DNA of 64,000 bases, from the NCBI RefSeq assembly GCF_020131355.1, contig NZ_JAHLEL010000051.1, forward strand, positions 124,001 through 188,000, in the 5' to 3' direction. The DNA is from Pseudonocardia sp. ICBG1293. Lineage in GTDB: Bacteria; Actinomycetota; Actinomycetes; Mycobacteriales; Pseudonocardiaceae. Each line of letters starts with the position of its first letter. Position 1 is the stretch's first letter. Under the pieces are notes generated by a model, which was given only the letters and a program-made list of their open reading frames with translations, was not told the DNA's origin and did not search any database. Below are positions 7,383-16,294 of this stretch, piece by piece. The translations under genes and the position numbers were made by a program.

Positions 7383-8945
7383 GTGGCTGACGACACACCC
7401 GCCCGCACCATCGCCGCCGGTTACGCGACCGAGGGGGCGGCGCTGGAGCTCGGCACCGTCCTCGTGGACGGTGTGTGCGACCCGCAGGCGCCCGTCCGCC
7501 TCCCGCTGGCGACGCTGAACCGGCACGGGCTGGTCGCCGGCGCGACCGGCACCGGCAAGACGAAGACGCTGCAGGCGCTGGCCGGGCAGCTCTCCGACGC
7601 CGGGGTCCCGGTCCTGCTCGCCGACGTGAAGGGCGACCTGTCCGGGATGGCCCGCCCGGGCGAGCCGGGGGAGAAGATCACCTCCCGCGCCACCGACACC
7701 GGCGACGACTGGACCCCGACCGCGTACCCGGTGCAGTTCCTGTCGCTGGGCGACGGCGGGGTCGCCGTCCCGGTCCGGGCCACGCTGACCCAGTTCGGCC
7801 CGATCCTGCTCGCGAAGGTGCTGGGCCTCAACGCGACCCAGGAGTCCACGCTCGGGCTGATCTTCCACTGGGCCGACCAGCGCGGCCTGCCGCTGCTCGA
7901 CACCAAGGACCTGCGCGCGGTCATCACGCACCTCACCTCCGACGAGGGCAAGGCCGATCTCAAGGGGATCGGCGGGGTGTCGTCGTCGACGGCCGGGGTG
8001 ATCCTGCGCGCGCTGGTCAACCTGGAGGCCCAGGGCGGCGAGGAGTTCTTCGGCGAGCCCGAGTTCGAGCCGGCCGACCTCATGCGCCAGGTCGAGGGCA
8101 AGGGCGTCGTCACGCTGCTGGAGCTGGCCGAGCGCGCCGCGAGCCCGGTGCTGTTCTCGACGTTCCTGATGTGGCTGCTCGCCGAGCTGTACGAGGAGCT
8201 CCCCGAGGCGGGCGACCTGGACCGGCCCAAGCTGGTGTTCTTCTTCGACGAGGCGCACCTGCTGTTCACCGACGCCTCGAAGGCGTTCCTCGACCGGATC
8301 GAGCAGACCGTCAAGCTGATCCGCTCCAAGGGTGTCGGGGTGTTCTTCTGCACCCAGCTGCCCACCGACGTGCCGAACGAGGTGCTGTCCCAGCTGGGCG
8401 CGCGGATCCAGCACGCGTTGCGTGCCTTCACCCCGGACGACCAGAAGGCGCTGTCGCGCACGGTGCGGACCTATCCGAAGTCCGAGGTCTACGACCTGGA
8501 GTCGGCGCTGACGTCGCTCGGGACGGGCGAGGCGGTCGTCACCGTGCTGTCCGAGCGCGGTGCCCCGACCCCGGTCGCGTGGACCCGGCTGCGGGCTCCG
8601 CGCTCGCTGATGGCCGCGCTGCCCGTCGACGAGGTCCGGGCCGAGGCCGCGGCGTCGCCGTTGCAGGCGAAGTACGGGCAGATGGTCGATCGCGAGTCCG
8701 CCTACGAGAAGCTGACCGCCGCCATCGCGTCCGGCCCGGGCGGCGAGGCCACGCCGGTCGGGCAGCCCGCACCCGCCCCCGACGCCGGACAGGCGCCGCC
8801 TCCGCCACCCCCGCAGGACCAGCCGGGCGGCGGGTTCTTCTCCAAGATCGGCGACTTCCTGCAGTCGCCGACCGGTCGTCAGCTCACCAACACGGTGACC
8901 CGCGAGATCACCCGCAGTCTGTTCGGGACCCGCCGGCGTCGCTGA
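7383..8945 (+). CDS. HerA-like ATPase, DUF853 family
   Basis: 520 residues. Walker A GATGTGKT at residues 53-60 and Walker B LVFFFDEAH at about 284-292 identify a FtsK/HerA-type RecA-fold ATPase; ADVKGDLSGMA and ALRAFTPDDQKALSR are characteristic of the DUF853 helicase-like group. Near the C-terminus a Pro/Gln-rich linker (APPPPPPQDQPGGG) leads to a short basic tail RSLFGTRRRR. Function in vivo is not established for this family; HerA relatives are DNA translocases acting in end resection, but no NurA partner is adjacent. The 3' end overlaps the convergent PH-domain gene by 38 bp. Confidence 0.85.
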   Translation: MADDTPARTIAAGYATEGAALELGTVLVDGVCDPQAPVRLPLATLNRHGLVAGATGTGKTKTLQALAGQLSDAGVPVLLADVKGDLSGMARPGEPGEKITSRATDTGDDWTPTAYPVQFLSLGDGGVAVPVRATLTQFGPILLAKVLGLNATQESTLGLIFHWADQRGLPLLDTKDLRAVITHLTSDEGKADLKGIGGVSSSTAGVILRALVNLEAQGGEEFFGEPEFEPADLMRQVEGKGVVTLLELAERAASPVLFSTFLMWLLAELYEELPEAGDLDRPKLVFFFDEAHLLFTDASKAFLDRIEQTVKLIRSKGVGVFFCTQLPTDVPNEVLSQLGARIQHALRAFTPDDQKALSRTVRTYPKSEVYDLESALTSLGTGEAVVTVLSERGAPTPVAWTRLRAPRSLMAALPVDEVRAEAAASPLQAKYGQMVDRESAYEKLTAAIASGPGGEATPVGQPAPAPDAGQAPPPPPPQDQPGGGFFSKIGDFLQSPTGRQLTNTVTREITRSLFGTRRRR

Positions 8946-10572
8946 CCTGCGGCGGGATCCGGAAGGGCGCGACCGGGTCCGGGGTGACCGCTGCCATCAG
9001 CGCGACGGCGTCGGCGGGGTCCAGGTCCAGCACCTGCACCGAGCCGCCGCCCGCGGCGGTGGTCGCCTCCAGCGTCAGCACCCCGGCGCGGCGCTGGAAC
9101 AGGCTCTGCCGTATCCGCCAGCCGATGACGCCGTCGCGGCGCAGCGCGGTCGTCGTGCGCAGCAGCGACCCGTGCCGGGCGACGAGGTAGTGCTCGTCGA
9201 GCCGGTGGCCCAGGGCGCGGTAGCGGTCCAGCGCCAGCGGTACGGCCGCCACGACCAGCGCGACGCCGACCACGACCGGCCACACCGCGGCATCGAACCA
9301 GGCCACCACCCCGAGGGCGGCGGCCGGGACGAGCGCGGGGCCGACCGCGCGCACCAGGCGCCGGGTCCGGGCGCGCCGCGGGTGCGCGCGCAGGGGCCCG
9401 TCGGTCACCGGGCCGGTCGCGCGGCCAGCCGTCGCGGCGACCGCGTGGGCGTGTGCGCGGCGCACCGGCGGGCCGAGTGCGCCGCTGCCGGAGTCGGCGT
9501 CGTCGCCGGCCAGGCCGACGGCCAGCGCCCCGGCCTGGGCGCCGCCGCCCAGGGCCCGCACCAGCAGCGGCTCGGACACCGTGACCCCACGCAGCCGCTG
9601 CTCGGACACCGACAGCGAGCGCTTGGTCAGCAGGCCGCGTCGCACCCGCAGCGTGCCGTCGGGCTCGCGGCTGAGCCGGTGGTCCCACCAGCGTTCGACG
9701 AACAGCACGATGCTGCCGACGACCATGACCAGCAGCAGCGCACCGACCGCGACGAGCACCGTCGCCCAGACCGGCGCGGTCGACAGCTCCCCGGCGACGG
9801 CGTCGGCGCCGGGCAGCGAGCGCGGGTCGAGACCGGTCTCGTTCAGCACGTTCCAGCCCGCGCCGGCCAGCGCGCCGATCGCGGCCAGCGAGCTGACCGT
9901 GAGCGGGGCGTAGCGCAGTGAGGACCAGTCGATCCGGTCGAGCTCCTCACCGGCGGGCTCCTCCTGGTCCACCGGGCGGGCCGCGGAGCCGGTCCCGCCG
10001 GCATCCCCTCCGTCGATCCCGGCGGGCGCCGTCCCGGTCCCGCCGGGATCGATCCCGGCGGCGGTCGTCGCGGGGGCCGTGGCGGGCCGGGCGAGCAGCT
10101 CACGACGCAGCCGTTCGGCCTCGTCGGTGGTGACGGCGTCGAGGTCGAGGCCCGCATCCGACCTGCTCTGCCCGGAGCCGACCTTCACCACCGACAGCCC
10201 GACGATCCGGTGCAGCAGCGGCGCGGTCAGGTCGACGGTGCGGATCCGGTCCCGCGGCACCGAGCGACGCTGCCGGATCAGCAGCCCGCTGTGCAGCTCG
10301 ACGCGCTCGTCGGTGATCCGGTAGCGGGTCGTGCGCCACCGCACGACACCCGCCGCGACGGTGACGACGACCGCGGCCCCCGCGATCCAGACCTGGGTCG
10401 AGTTGCCGCTGCCCGCGCCGAACAGGACGAGCACGACCAGCGCCGGGGCCAGGCGCAGCAGCGCGGTGGCCGGGCCGACGAGCAGCATCTGGACCGGCAG
10501 CCGTCGCCACTCGACCTCGTCGAGGGTCGTGCCGGTGCCGGTGCCCGCGGCGGGTGCGTCGGGCTCGGTCAC
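8908..10572 (-). CDS. PH (bPH2/YdbT-like) domain membrane protein, two or more tandem domains
   Basis: 554 residues with several membrane segments, e.g. MLLVGPATALLRLAPALVVL and VWATVLVAVGALLLVMVVGS. After each hydrophobic pair comes a bacterial PH domain: RYRITDERVELHSGLLIRQR with VPRDRIRTVDL, then LRVRRGLLTKRSLSVSEQRL, then EHYLVARHGSLLRTTTALRR. This repeated layout matches YdbT of Bacillus and its actinobacterial homologues. The GTG start at 10572 overlaps the stop of the smaller PH protein by 4 nt, forming the usual YdbS-YdbT pair. A Gly/Pro/Ala-rich linker with GGTG/DGGD motifs lies near the middle. Precise role unknown; in Bacillus the pair is linked to bacteriocin resistance. Confidence 0.8.
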   Translation of the reverse strand: MTEPDAPAAGTGTGTTLDEVEWRRLPVQMLLVGPATALLRLAPALVVLVLFGAGSGNSTQVWIAGAAVVVTVAAGVVRWRTTRYRITDERVELHSGLLIRQRRSVPRDRIRTVDLTAPLLHRIVGLSVVKVGSGQSRSDAGLDLDAVTTDEAERLRRELLARPATAPATTAAGIDPGGTGTAPAGIDGGDAGGTGSAARPVDQEEPAGEELDRIDWSSLRYAPLTVSSLAAIGALAGAGWNVLNETGLDPRSLPGADAVAGELSTAPVWATVLVAVGALLLVMVVGSIVLFVERWWDHRLSREPDGTLRVRRGLLTKRSLSVSEQRLRGVTVSEPLLVRALGGGAQAGALAVGLAGDDADSGSGALGPPVRRAHAHAVAATAGRATGPVTDGPLRAHPRRARTRRLVRAVGPALVPAAALGVVAWFDAAVWPVVVGVALVVAAVPLALDRYRALGHRLDEHYLVARHGSLLRTTTALRRDGVIGWRIRQSLFQRRAGVLTLEATTAAGGGSVQVLDLDPADAVALMAAVTPDPVAPFRIPPQVSDAGGSRTDCG

Positions 10573-11120
10573 GTCGCGTCCCCGCTGTGCCGCCCGGTCG
10601 TCTCGGTGAGCCGTCGGGCGAGCTCGGCGGCGGCGTCGGCGTCGAGCCCGGCGATGCGGACCGGGCCACGGGCCGACGCGGTCGTCACGGTCACCGTCGC
10701 CAGGCCCAGCGCCTGCTGCAGCGGCCCGTGCTCGGTGTCGACCGTCTGCACCCGGGGGATCGGCGCGATCCGCCACTCCCGGACCAGCCAGCCGGACCGG
10801 GTGTAGACGGCGTCCTCGGTCACCTCCCAGCGGTGCAGCCGGTACCGCAGACCGGGCACGACGAGCGTCCCGACCAGCAGCCACAGCACGGTCAGCACCC
10901 CGGTCGCGATCAGCAGCCCGTGCCACGGGACCGCGGGCAGCAGGAACCACGCGACGACCTGGCCGACGAGCAGCACGAGCGGGACCGGTACCGCCGAGAG
11001 CCGCCACCACCAGATCGCGCGGGGATCCAGCCGGTTCGCGGGCGGGCGCAGCGGGAGCGGCGGCGCGTCGGTCGGGATCCCGGGCCCGGGGTCGCCGGTG
11101 CGGGGGCCGGTGGCGGTCAT
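10569..11120 (-). CDS. PH (YdbS-like) domain membrane protein
   Basis: 183 residues. A Pro-rich N-terminus is followed by two membrane helices (AVPVPLVLLVGQVVAWFLLP and LLIATGVLTVLWLLVGTLVV) and one PH domain with the typical pattern YRLHRWEVTEDAVYTRSGWL, PIPRVQTVDTEHGPLQQALG and TVTVTTASARGPVRIAGLDA. It is the first gene of a two-gene operon with the YdbT-like protein (4-nt overlap). ATG at 11120; CAGAGT with 6 nt spacing upstream could be a weak leaderless -10. Confidence 0.85.
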   Translation of the reverse strand: MTATGPRTGDPGPGIPTDAPPLPLRPPANRLDPRAIWWWRLSAVPVPLVLLVGQVVAWFLLPAVPWHGLLIATGVLTVLWLLVGTLVVPGLRYRLHRWEVTEDAVYTRSGWLVREWRIAPIPRVQTVDTEHGPLQQALGLATVTVTTASARGPVRIAGLDADAAAELARRLTETTGRHSGDAT

Positions 11121-11172
11121 GGCCCCACTCTGCCGAACGGAACGCGCCGGGAGCATCCGCGCGCGCCGTCGA

Positions 11173-11262
11173 GCACCCCACCGTGGCCGAAAGTGGGGTG
11201 CAGCCGAGTGGCACCCCACGTGCGCCGTCGACCGGTGACGGGTACGTGGTGTGCCACTCGGC
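11173..11262. repeat. Cluster of interlocking inverted repeats between the ArnT-like gene and the PH operon
   Basis: Segment A GCACCCCAC (11173-11181) pairs with B GTGGGGTGC (11193-11201); B can instead pair with C GCACCCCAC (11211-11219); C lies inside a 19-nt arm (11203-11221) that pairs, with one mismatch, with 11244-11262 across a 22-nt loop. The A-B, B-C and C-D hairpins exclude one another. It is downstream of the ArnT-like gene and upstream of the PH operon on the same strand, so it may act as terminator and/or regulatory switch. Confidence 0.7.
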
Positions 11263-11274
11263 GGGCGACGACGG

Positions 11275-13431
11275 TCAGTGGGCCTGCGCGGACAGGTCGT
11301 AGACCGTGGTGCCGTCGACGGTCGTCGCGGTGTAGTGCTGCGCGACCCAGGCGGTGATCTCGGCCCCGGTGCCGCCGCGGGCGCCGCCGGGGCCGCCCCG
11401 CTCACCGCCGCTGACGAAGTACCGGATGTCGCCGTCCGCGACGTACTGCCGGAACCGGTCCAGGGTGGGGGAGGCGTCGCTGCCGGAGAAGCCGCCGATC
11501 GCCATGACCGCGGTGTCCCCGCCCGCGGCGAGCATCATCGACGCCGCGCCCTGGGAACCGATCGTCGCCGCGGCCCAGCGGGCCGGGCCCGCGTCCCGCA
11601 GCAGCGCGACGACCTGCGGGCCGGTCCGCTCGGTCCCCGGACCACCGCCGGACATCCCGCCCGGCCCACCCGCACCGGTCCGTCCGGTACCGGGTTGCGC
11701 GGCACCGTCCGGGAGACCACCACCGGCGTCCGGCGGGGCGGCACCGGCCGGGCCCCCGGTGTCCCCGGTGTCCCCGGTGCCCTCGGGGCCGGTCGTCCCG
11801 GCACCGTCGGCCCGGTCGCGATCGCCCCGCCCGTCGCGGAACCCGCCCGGGCCCTCGGCCCCGGCGACCGCCGGCCCTGCGGTCGGGATGGACCCCTCGT
11901 GCGGGGTCGCCACGGTCTGGACCGCGTAGGCCGCGGGTGCGGCCACCCCGCTCAGGACCGCGACACCGACCGCCACGGCGAGCCACCGCCGTCCCCGCGC
12001 GGGGGCCAGCAGCGCCGCACCGGACACCACCCCCGCCACCAGCACCACCCAGCGCAGCCAGGGCAGGAACTGCGGCGACCAGCCGAGCAGCACGAACGCC
12101 CAGACCGCGGTCCCGGCGGTGGCGACGGCGAGCACCCCGCGGACCCACCCGAGGTCACGGTGTCCGAGCAGTTCGCGGCCGCCGACCGCCACCAGCGCCG
12201 CGATCCCCGGCGCCAGCGCCACCGCGTAGTACGGGTGGACGATCCCCTCCATGAACGACAGCACCAGCACCGTCACCAGCGTCCAGCCGCCCCACACGAG
12301 CAGCGAGCCGCGGACGGCGTCGGTGCGCGGCGCGCGTCCGCGCAGCACCAGCGCCGCGACGAGCAGCAGCAGCGCCGCCGGGAGCAGCCAGGAGATCTGG
12401 GTGCCGAACGACGTCCCGAACATCCGCAGGAACCCGGCCTGACCGCCGAAGCTCGCGCCGCCGGGACCACCCGGGGGCATGCCGCCACCGCCGGGAACAC
12501 CGCCCGGGAACGCACCACCCGGGAACGCGCCGCCGGGGAACGCACCGGCCGCGGCGTCGCGCACGGTGTCACGGCCCCGGCCGCCCTCGCCGCCGACGAT
12601 CCGGCCCAGCCCGTTGTAGCCGAAGGCCAGGCCGAGCGGGGTGTTGTCCCCGGACCCGCCGATGTAGGGGCGGGCGTCGACCGGCCACAGGGCGACGGCG
12701 AGCAGCCACCAGCCGGCGCCGACGACGATCCCGGCACCGCCGACGAGCAGCTGCCACACCCGTCGCGACGGACGGCCGGGCGCGGCCCACAGCCAGGCCA
12801 GGGCCAGACCGGGCAGCACCAGGAACGCCTGCAGCGACTTGGTCAGGAACGCGAACCCCAGCACCAGCCCGACCGCCGCGATCCACCGGGTCCGGCCGTC
12901 CTCCAGACCCCGGACCAGCAGGTACGCCGCCAGGACGAGCAGCAGCGTGAGCATCGCGTCGGGGTTGTCGAAGCGGAACATCAGCGCCGCGACGGGCGTG
13001 AGCGCCAGCAGCGCCCCGGCCAGCAGCCCGGCGCCGTGCCCGGACACCCGGCGGACCGCGGCGTACAGCAGCCCGACCGCGGCGACGCCCATCAGCGCCT
13101 GCGGCACCAGCAGGCTCCAGGACGAGAACCCGACGATCCGTGCGGAGATCTCCATCGGCCACAGCGACGCGGGCGGCTTGTCGACGGTGATCGCGTTCTC
13201 CGGGTCGAGGGACCCGAAGAAGAACGCCGTCCAGTCGTTCGCCCCGGCCTGCACCGCGGCGGCGTAGAAGGAATTGGCCCAGCCCGAGGCGGCCAGGTTC
13301 CACAGGTAGAGCACGCCCGTCGCGACGAGCAGCGCGACGACCGAGACGGGCCGGGTCCAGCGGCGCGGACCGTCGGACGGGGGCGGAGGAGCGTCGGACC
13401 GGGTGGGGAACCGGTCGAGGGTGCTGGTCAC
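11275..13431 (-). CDS. ArnT-like GT39 glycosyltransferase (polyprenyl-phosphate sugar transferase)
   Basis: 718 residues, about 11 membrane helices. GT39/ArnT features: NLAASGWANSFYAAAVQAGA, ITVDKPPASLWPMEISARIV with the catalytic acidic region, and PDAMLTLLLVLAAYLLVRGL. A Gly/Pro/Phe-rich external loop with near-perfect GGAFP repeats interrupts the membrane part, as in actinobacterial relatives. The C-terminal external domain of about 150 residues (GSQGAASMMLAAGGDTAVMA, IGGFSGSDASPTL) is also typical. GTG start, 4-nt overlap with the GT2-GtrA gene, which would make the polyprenyl-phosphate sugar donor used here on the outer face. Acceptor unknown. Confidence 0.85.
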   Translation of the reverse strand: MTSTLDRFPTRSDAPPPPSDGPRRWTRPVSVVALLVATGVLYLWNLAASGWANSFYAAAVQAGANDWTAFFFGSLDPENAITVDKPPASLWPMEISARIVGFSSWSLLVPQALMGVAAVGLLYAAVRRVSGHGAGLLAGALLALTPVAALMFRFDNPDAMLTLLLVLAAYLLVRGLEDGRTRWIAAVGLVLGFAFLTKSLQAFLVLPGLALAWLWAAPGRPSRRVWQLLVGGAGIVVGAGWWLLAVALWPVDARPYIGGSGDNTPLGLAFGYNGLGRIVGGEGGRGRDTVRDAAAGAFPGGAFPGGAFPGGVPGGGGMPPGGPGGASFGGQAGFLRMFGTSFGTQISWLLPAALLLLVAALVLRGRAPRTDAVRGSLLVWGGWTLVTVLVLSFMEGIVHPYYAVALAPGIAALVAVGGRELLGHRDLGWVRGVLAVATAGTAVWAFVLLGWSPQFLPWLRWVVLVAGVVSGAALLAPARGRRWLAVAVGVAVLSGVAAPAAYAVQTVATPHEGSIPTAGPAVAGAEGPGGFRDGRGDRDRADGAGTTGPEGTGDTGDTGGPAGAAPPDAGGGLPDGAAQPGTGRTGAGGPGGMSGGGPGTERTGPQVVALLRDAGPARWAAATIGSQGAASMMLAAGGDTAVMAIGGFSGSDASPTLDRFRQYVADGDIRYFVSGGERGGPGGARGGTGAEITAWVAQHYTATTVDGTTVYDLSAQAH
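12488..12546 (-). repeat. Short tandem repeat encoding GGAFP units
   Basis: Three consecutive 15-bp units encode GAFPG-GAFPG-GAFPG followed by a degenerate VPGGGG unit in the external loop of the ArnT-like protein. The units differ at silent positions. Copy number may vary between strains. Confidence 0.6.
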
Positions 13432-14713
13432 GCGGCGGTCGCCTTCTCGAGCGGGGAGGGGGTGGACCGGGTGCGGAACACCCAGGAACGGAACAGGACG
13501 AAGCGCAGCACCGTCGCGACCAGGTTGGCCGCGACGATCACCGCGGCCTCGACGGCGAGGTGCGCGCCGGGGGCGAGGGCGCCGAGCACGGCGAGGGCTC
13601 CGGTGGTCAGGACGAGGCCGAGCGCGAACACGATGAGGCCCTGGAACTGGTGGGTGACCGCGCGGTCCCGGCCCCGGACGCCGAAGGTGAACCGCCGGTT
13701 CAGCGCGGTGTTGGCGACCGCGCAGACCAGCAGCGGACGACGTTCGCCGCGATCGGTCCGAGCGTCCCGCGCAGCGCGAGGAACAGCAGCAGGTTCGCCA
13801 CCGTCGACGCGACGCCGATCGCGGCGAAGCGGGCCAGCTGGAACGGCATCGCCCGCGGCACCCCGGGGACCTCCGGCGGGGCCAGCGGCGCCCGGCCGAG
13901 CTGCGCGCGGACCTCGGCCAGCGGCAGCGCACCCGTCGCCAGCGCCCGGCCGACCCGCCACACGCCCTTCAGGTCCGCGACGGCCGTCGCCACGATGTCC
14001 ACGCTGGAGTCCGGGTCGTCGACCCAGTCGACGGGCACCTCGTGGATGCGCAGCCCGGAGCGCTCGGCCAGCACCAGCAGCTCGGTGTCGAAGAACCAGC
14101 CGGTGTCCTCGACCAGCGGCAGCAGCCGCCGGGCCACGTCGGAGCGGATCGCCTTGAACCCGCACTGGGCGTCGGAGAAGCGGGCCGAGAGCGCGCCGCG
14201 CAGGAGCAGGTTGTAGCTGCGGGAGAGGAACTCCCGCTTCGGTCCGCGCACCACCCGTGACCCGCGACCCAGCCGGGTCCCGATCGCCAGGTCGGAGTGC
14301 CCGGACACGAGCGGGGCGACCAGCGGGAGCAGCGCGCCGAGGTCGGTGGAGAGGTCGACGTCGCAGTAGGCGAGCACGTCGGCGTCGGAGCCGGACCAGA
14401 CCTGGCGCAGCGCGCGGCCACGGCCCTTCCGGTCCAGGCGCACCGTGGTGACCTCGGCGATCTCGGCGGCGAGGCGCTGCGCGATCTGCGGGGTGGCGTC
14501 GGTGCTGGCGTTGTCGGCGACGGTGATCCGGAACGTGTAGGGGAACCCGGAGGCGAGGAACGCGTGCAGGCGCCGCACCGACGACTCCAGGTCGCGCTCC
14601 TCGTCGAAGACGGGGACGACGATGTCGAGCACGGTCCGGTCGCGGTCGGACGGACGCGCTCCGGGGCGTCCCGGGTGGGTGCCGGTTGCGGGGCCGGTGA
14701 CGACTGTGGTCAT
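13428..14713 (-). pseudogene. GT2 dolichyl/polyprenyl-phosphate sugar synthase fused to GtrA, with a frameshift
   Basis: The first 325 residues form a GT2 DPM1-like domain: LDIVVPVFDEERDLESSVRR, VADNASTDATPQIAQ, AYCDVDLSTDLGALLP (DxD) and SDAQCGFKAIRSDVARRLLP. The first GtrA helix (LARFAAIGVASTVANLLLFL) follows, then at 13734-13736 the frame breaks: the coding strand has GTCGTCCGCTG where GTCGTCCCGCTG would continue into LLVCAVANTALNRRFTFG and three more helices. One missing C restores a 428-residue GT2-GtrA protein, so this may be a sequencing error or recent mutation. It would load a sugar on polyprenyl phosphate and flip it for the ArnT-like partner. Confidence 0.8.
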
Positions 14714-14848
14714 GGGGTCGACGATCGGGTCCCGGGCTGTCGTGGCGGTGTGATCGACCTGTGCGTCGGCTGTGAGCCGGGCGTCCGGTCCCCGCGGAGC
14801 CGATGAACCGGTGGACGTCCGGTGCTGCGCCGCCGCTCCACCCCGGTC

Positions 14849-14910
14849 CGTCGATCAGTACCCGGGTGCGGTCCGTCCGTGCTGCGACAGCACTGACGTA
14901 CTGATCGACG
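14849..14910 (-). repeat. 62-nt palindromic structured repeat, copy 1
   Basis: Outer arms CGTCGATCAGTAC/GTACTGATCGACG (13 bp) enclose 36 nt that contain an inner hairpin GTGCTG-TCG-CAGCAC (minus-strand reading). The same element, same length, is at 60909-60970 in the opposite orientation, with two paired changes in the inner stem (T-A to C-G at two positions). Here it sits between two divergent genes. Function unknown. Confidence 0.8.
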
Positions 14911-14987
14911 CCACGGCGCCGGGGAGGGCGGGCGTGGGTGCGGGCGCGGCGGTGCGGGGTGGGTGGGCCCGGGGGAGAATCGACGGC

Positions 14988-15506
14988 GTGCCGATCTCCG
15001 CCCCGCTCCCGGCGTCGGTCCCGGCCGGCCCGCGGCTGATGCTCCCCGGGTGGACCCCGGAGGTCGCGGCGGCCGTCGTCGCCGGGACCCGGCGGGACGA
15101 CTGGTCGTCGGACTTCCCGGCGGAGGGGGACCGGGTGGTCGCACGGCTGCTCGCCCGCGACCCGGCCGGGCCGGGGTGGGGCGAGCTCGGCCACCGGCTG
15201 CTCGTCGAACGCGACGGCGGCGCGGTCGTCGGTGGCGCAGGCCTGTTCCCCGCCCCCGACGACGGCCCGTCGGCCGTCGAGCTCGGCTACGGCGTCGTAC
15301 CGTCCCGGCGCGGCCGGGGCTACGCCGTCGAGGCCGCCCGGGTGCTGCTCGCCCTCGCCCGCGCGGCCGGGGCGTCGCCACTGGTCGCGGGCGTCGAGCC
15401 CGGCAACCCCGCCTCGGAGCGGGTGCTGGAGCGGATCGGGATGCGCCCCACCGGGACCCGTGACGGGGTCGTGCGGTTCCGGCTCGACGTAGGGTCGGGC
15501 GCGTGA
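14988..15506 (+). CDS. GNAT family N-acetyltransferase
   Basis: 172 residues. The acetyl-CoA binding region reads VELGYGVVPSRRGRGYAVEA (motif A, RxxGxG/A variant) followed by VEPGNPASERVLERIGMRPT (motif B), as in RimJ/RimL-type enzymes. GTG start with GGGGGAG about 9 nt upstream. The stop overlaps the HAD phosphatase start by 4 nt (GTGA). Substrate not predictable; the RimJ/L branch acetylates protein N-termini or small amines. Confidence 0.8.
   Translation: MPISAPLPASVPAGPRLMLPGWTPEVAAAVVAGTRRDDWSSDFPAEGDRVVARLLARDPAGPGWGELGHRLLVERDGGAVVGGAGLFPAPDDGPSAVELGYGVVPSRRGRGYAVEAARVLLALARAAGASPLVAGVEPGNPASERVLERIGMRPTGTRDGVVRFRLDVGSGA
15490..15495 (+). promoter_or_regulatory. Possible internal leaderless -10 for the HAD gene
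   Basis: TAGGGT inside the last codons of the GNAT gene, 7 nt before the GTG at 15503. It would allow the HAD gene a transcript of its own besides read-through. Confidence 0.4.
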
Positions 15507-16294
15507 TCAGGCTCGTCGCGCTCGACATCGACGGCACCATCGTCCACGGGCGCAGGCCCCCGAGCCCCGCGGTCCTGGACGCGATCGCGCTCGCCGGGTC
15601 CCGGGCCCAGGTGATGCTGTGCACCGGACGGACGGTGGTCGGCGTGGCCGGCGCGCTGGACGCGATCGGGCTGCGCGACGGCGTCACCCTGACCTCGAAC
15701 GGCGCCGTCGAGATGGAGACCGCGAGCCGTCGGGTCCTCGGCATGGAACGGCTCGCCCCCGAGGCCGTGACCGCCGCCGTCGAGGCGATGTCCGGGCTGT
15801 TCCCCGGCGCGGTGTTCGCCTGCGAGCACGTCGGTGTCGGACAGCGGGTCAGCGCCCCGTTCCCGGACGGCGTGCTGGCCGGCACCGTCACCGAGGTCGG
15901 CCGCGAGGGGCTGCTCGACGAGCCGACGCCCAAGCTCGTCATGTACTGGCCGGACCACGACCCGGCCGAGACCGCGGCCCGCGCGGCCCGGCTGCGGGTG
16001 CCCGGCACCGAGCCGACCCTGGACCACGAGCTGCCGTGGGTGACGCTGGTGTCGGCCGGGGTGTCCAAGGCGTCCGGGCTCGCCCGGGTCGCGGCCCGGC
16101 TCGGCGTCGACCGGTCCGAGGTCCTCGCCGTCGGCGACGGCGACGGCGACAACGACCGCGCGATGCTGCGCTGGGCGGGCCGGGGGATCGCGATGGGCCA
16201 GGCCCCGCCGCAGGTGCACGCCGATGCCGACGAGTCGACCGCGACCGTGGCCGAGGACGGCCTGGCCCGGGCCCTGGAGCGCGTGTTCGGCTAG
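15503..16294 (+). CDS. HAD-superfamily hydrolase, Cof type
   Basis: 263 residues. Motif I LVALDIDGTIV (DxDGT), motif II MLCTGRTV, Lys region SAGVSKASGLARVAARLGVD and motif IV AVGDGDGDNDRAMLRWAG define a Cof/IIB-cap phosphatase that dephosphorylates sugar phosphates or nucleotides. The usual GDGxND is extended to GDGDGDND. Start is GTG overlapping the GNAT stop by 4 nt. Its 3' end overlaps the convergent gene by 4 nt. Cytosolic; substrate unknown. Confidence 0.85.
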   Translation: MIRLVALDIDGTIVHGRRPPSPAVLDAIALAGSRAQVMLCTGRTVVGVAGALDAIGLRDGVTLTSNGAVEMETASRRVLGMERLAPEAVTAAVEAMSGLFPGAVFACEHVGVGQRVSAPFPDGVLAGTVTEVGREGLLDEPTPKLVMYWPDHDPAETAARAARLRVPGTEPTLDHELPWVTLVSAGVSKASGLARVAARLGVDRSEVLAVGDGDGDNDRAMLRWAGRGIAMGQAPPQVHADADESTATVAEDGLARALERVFG

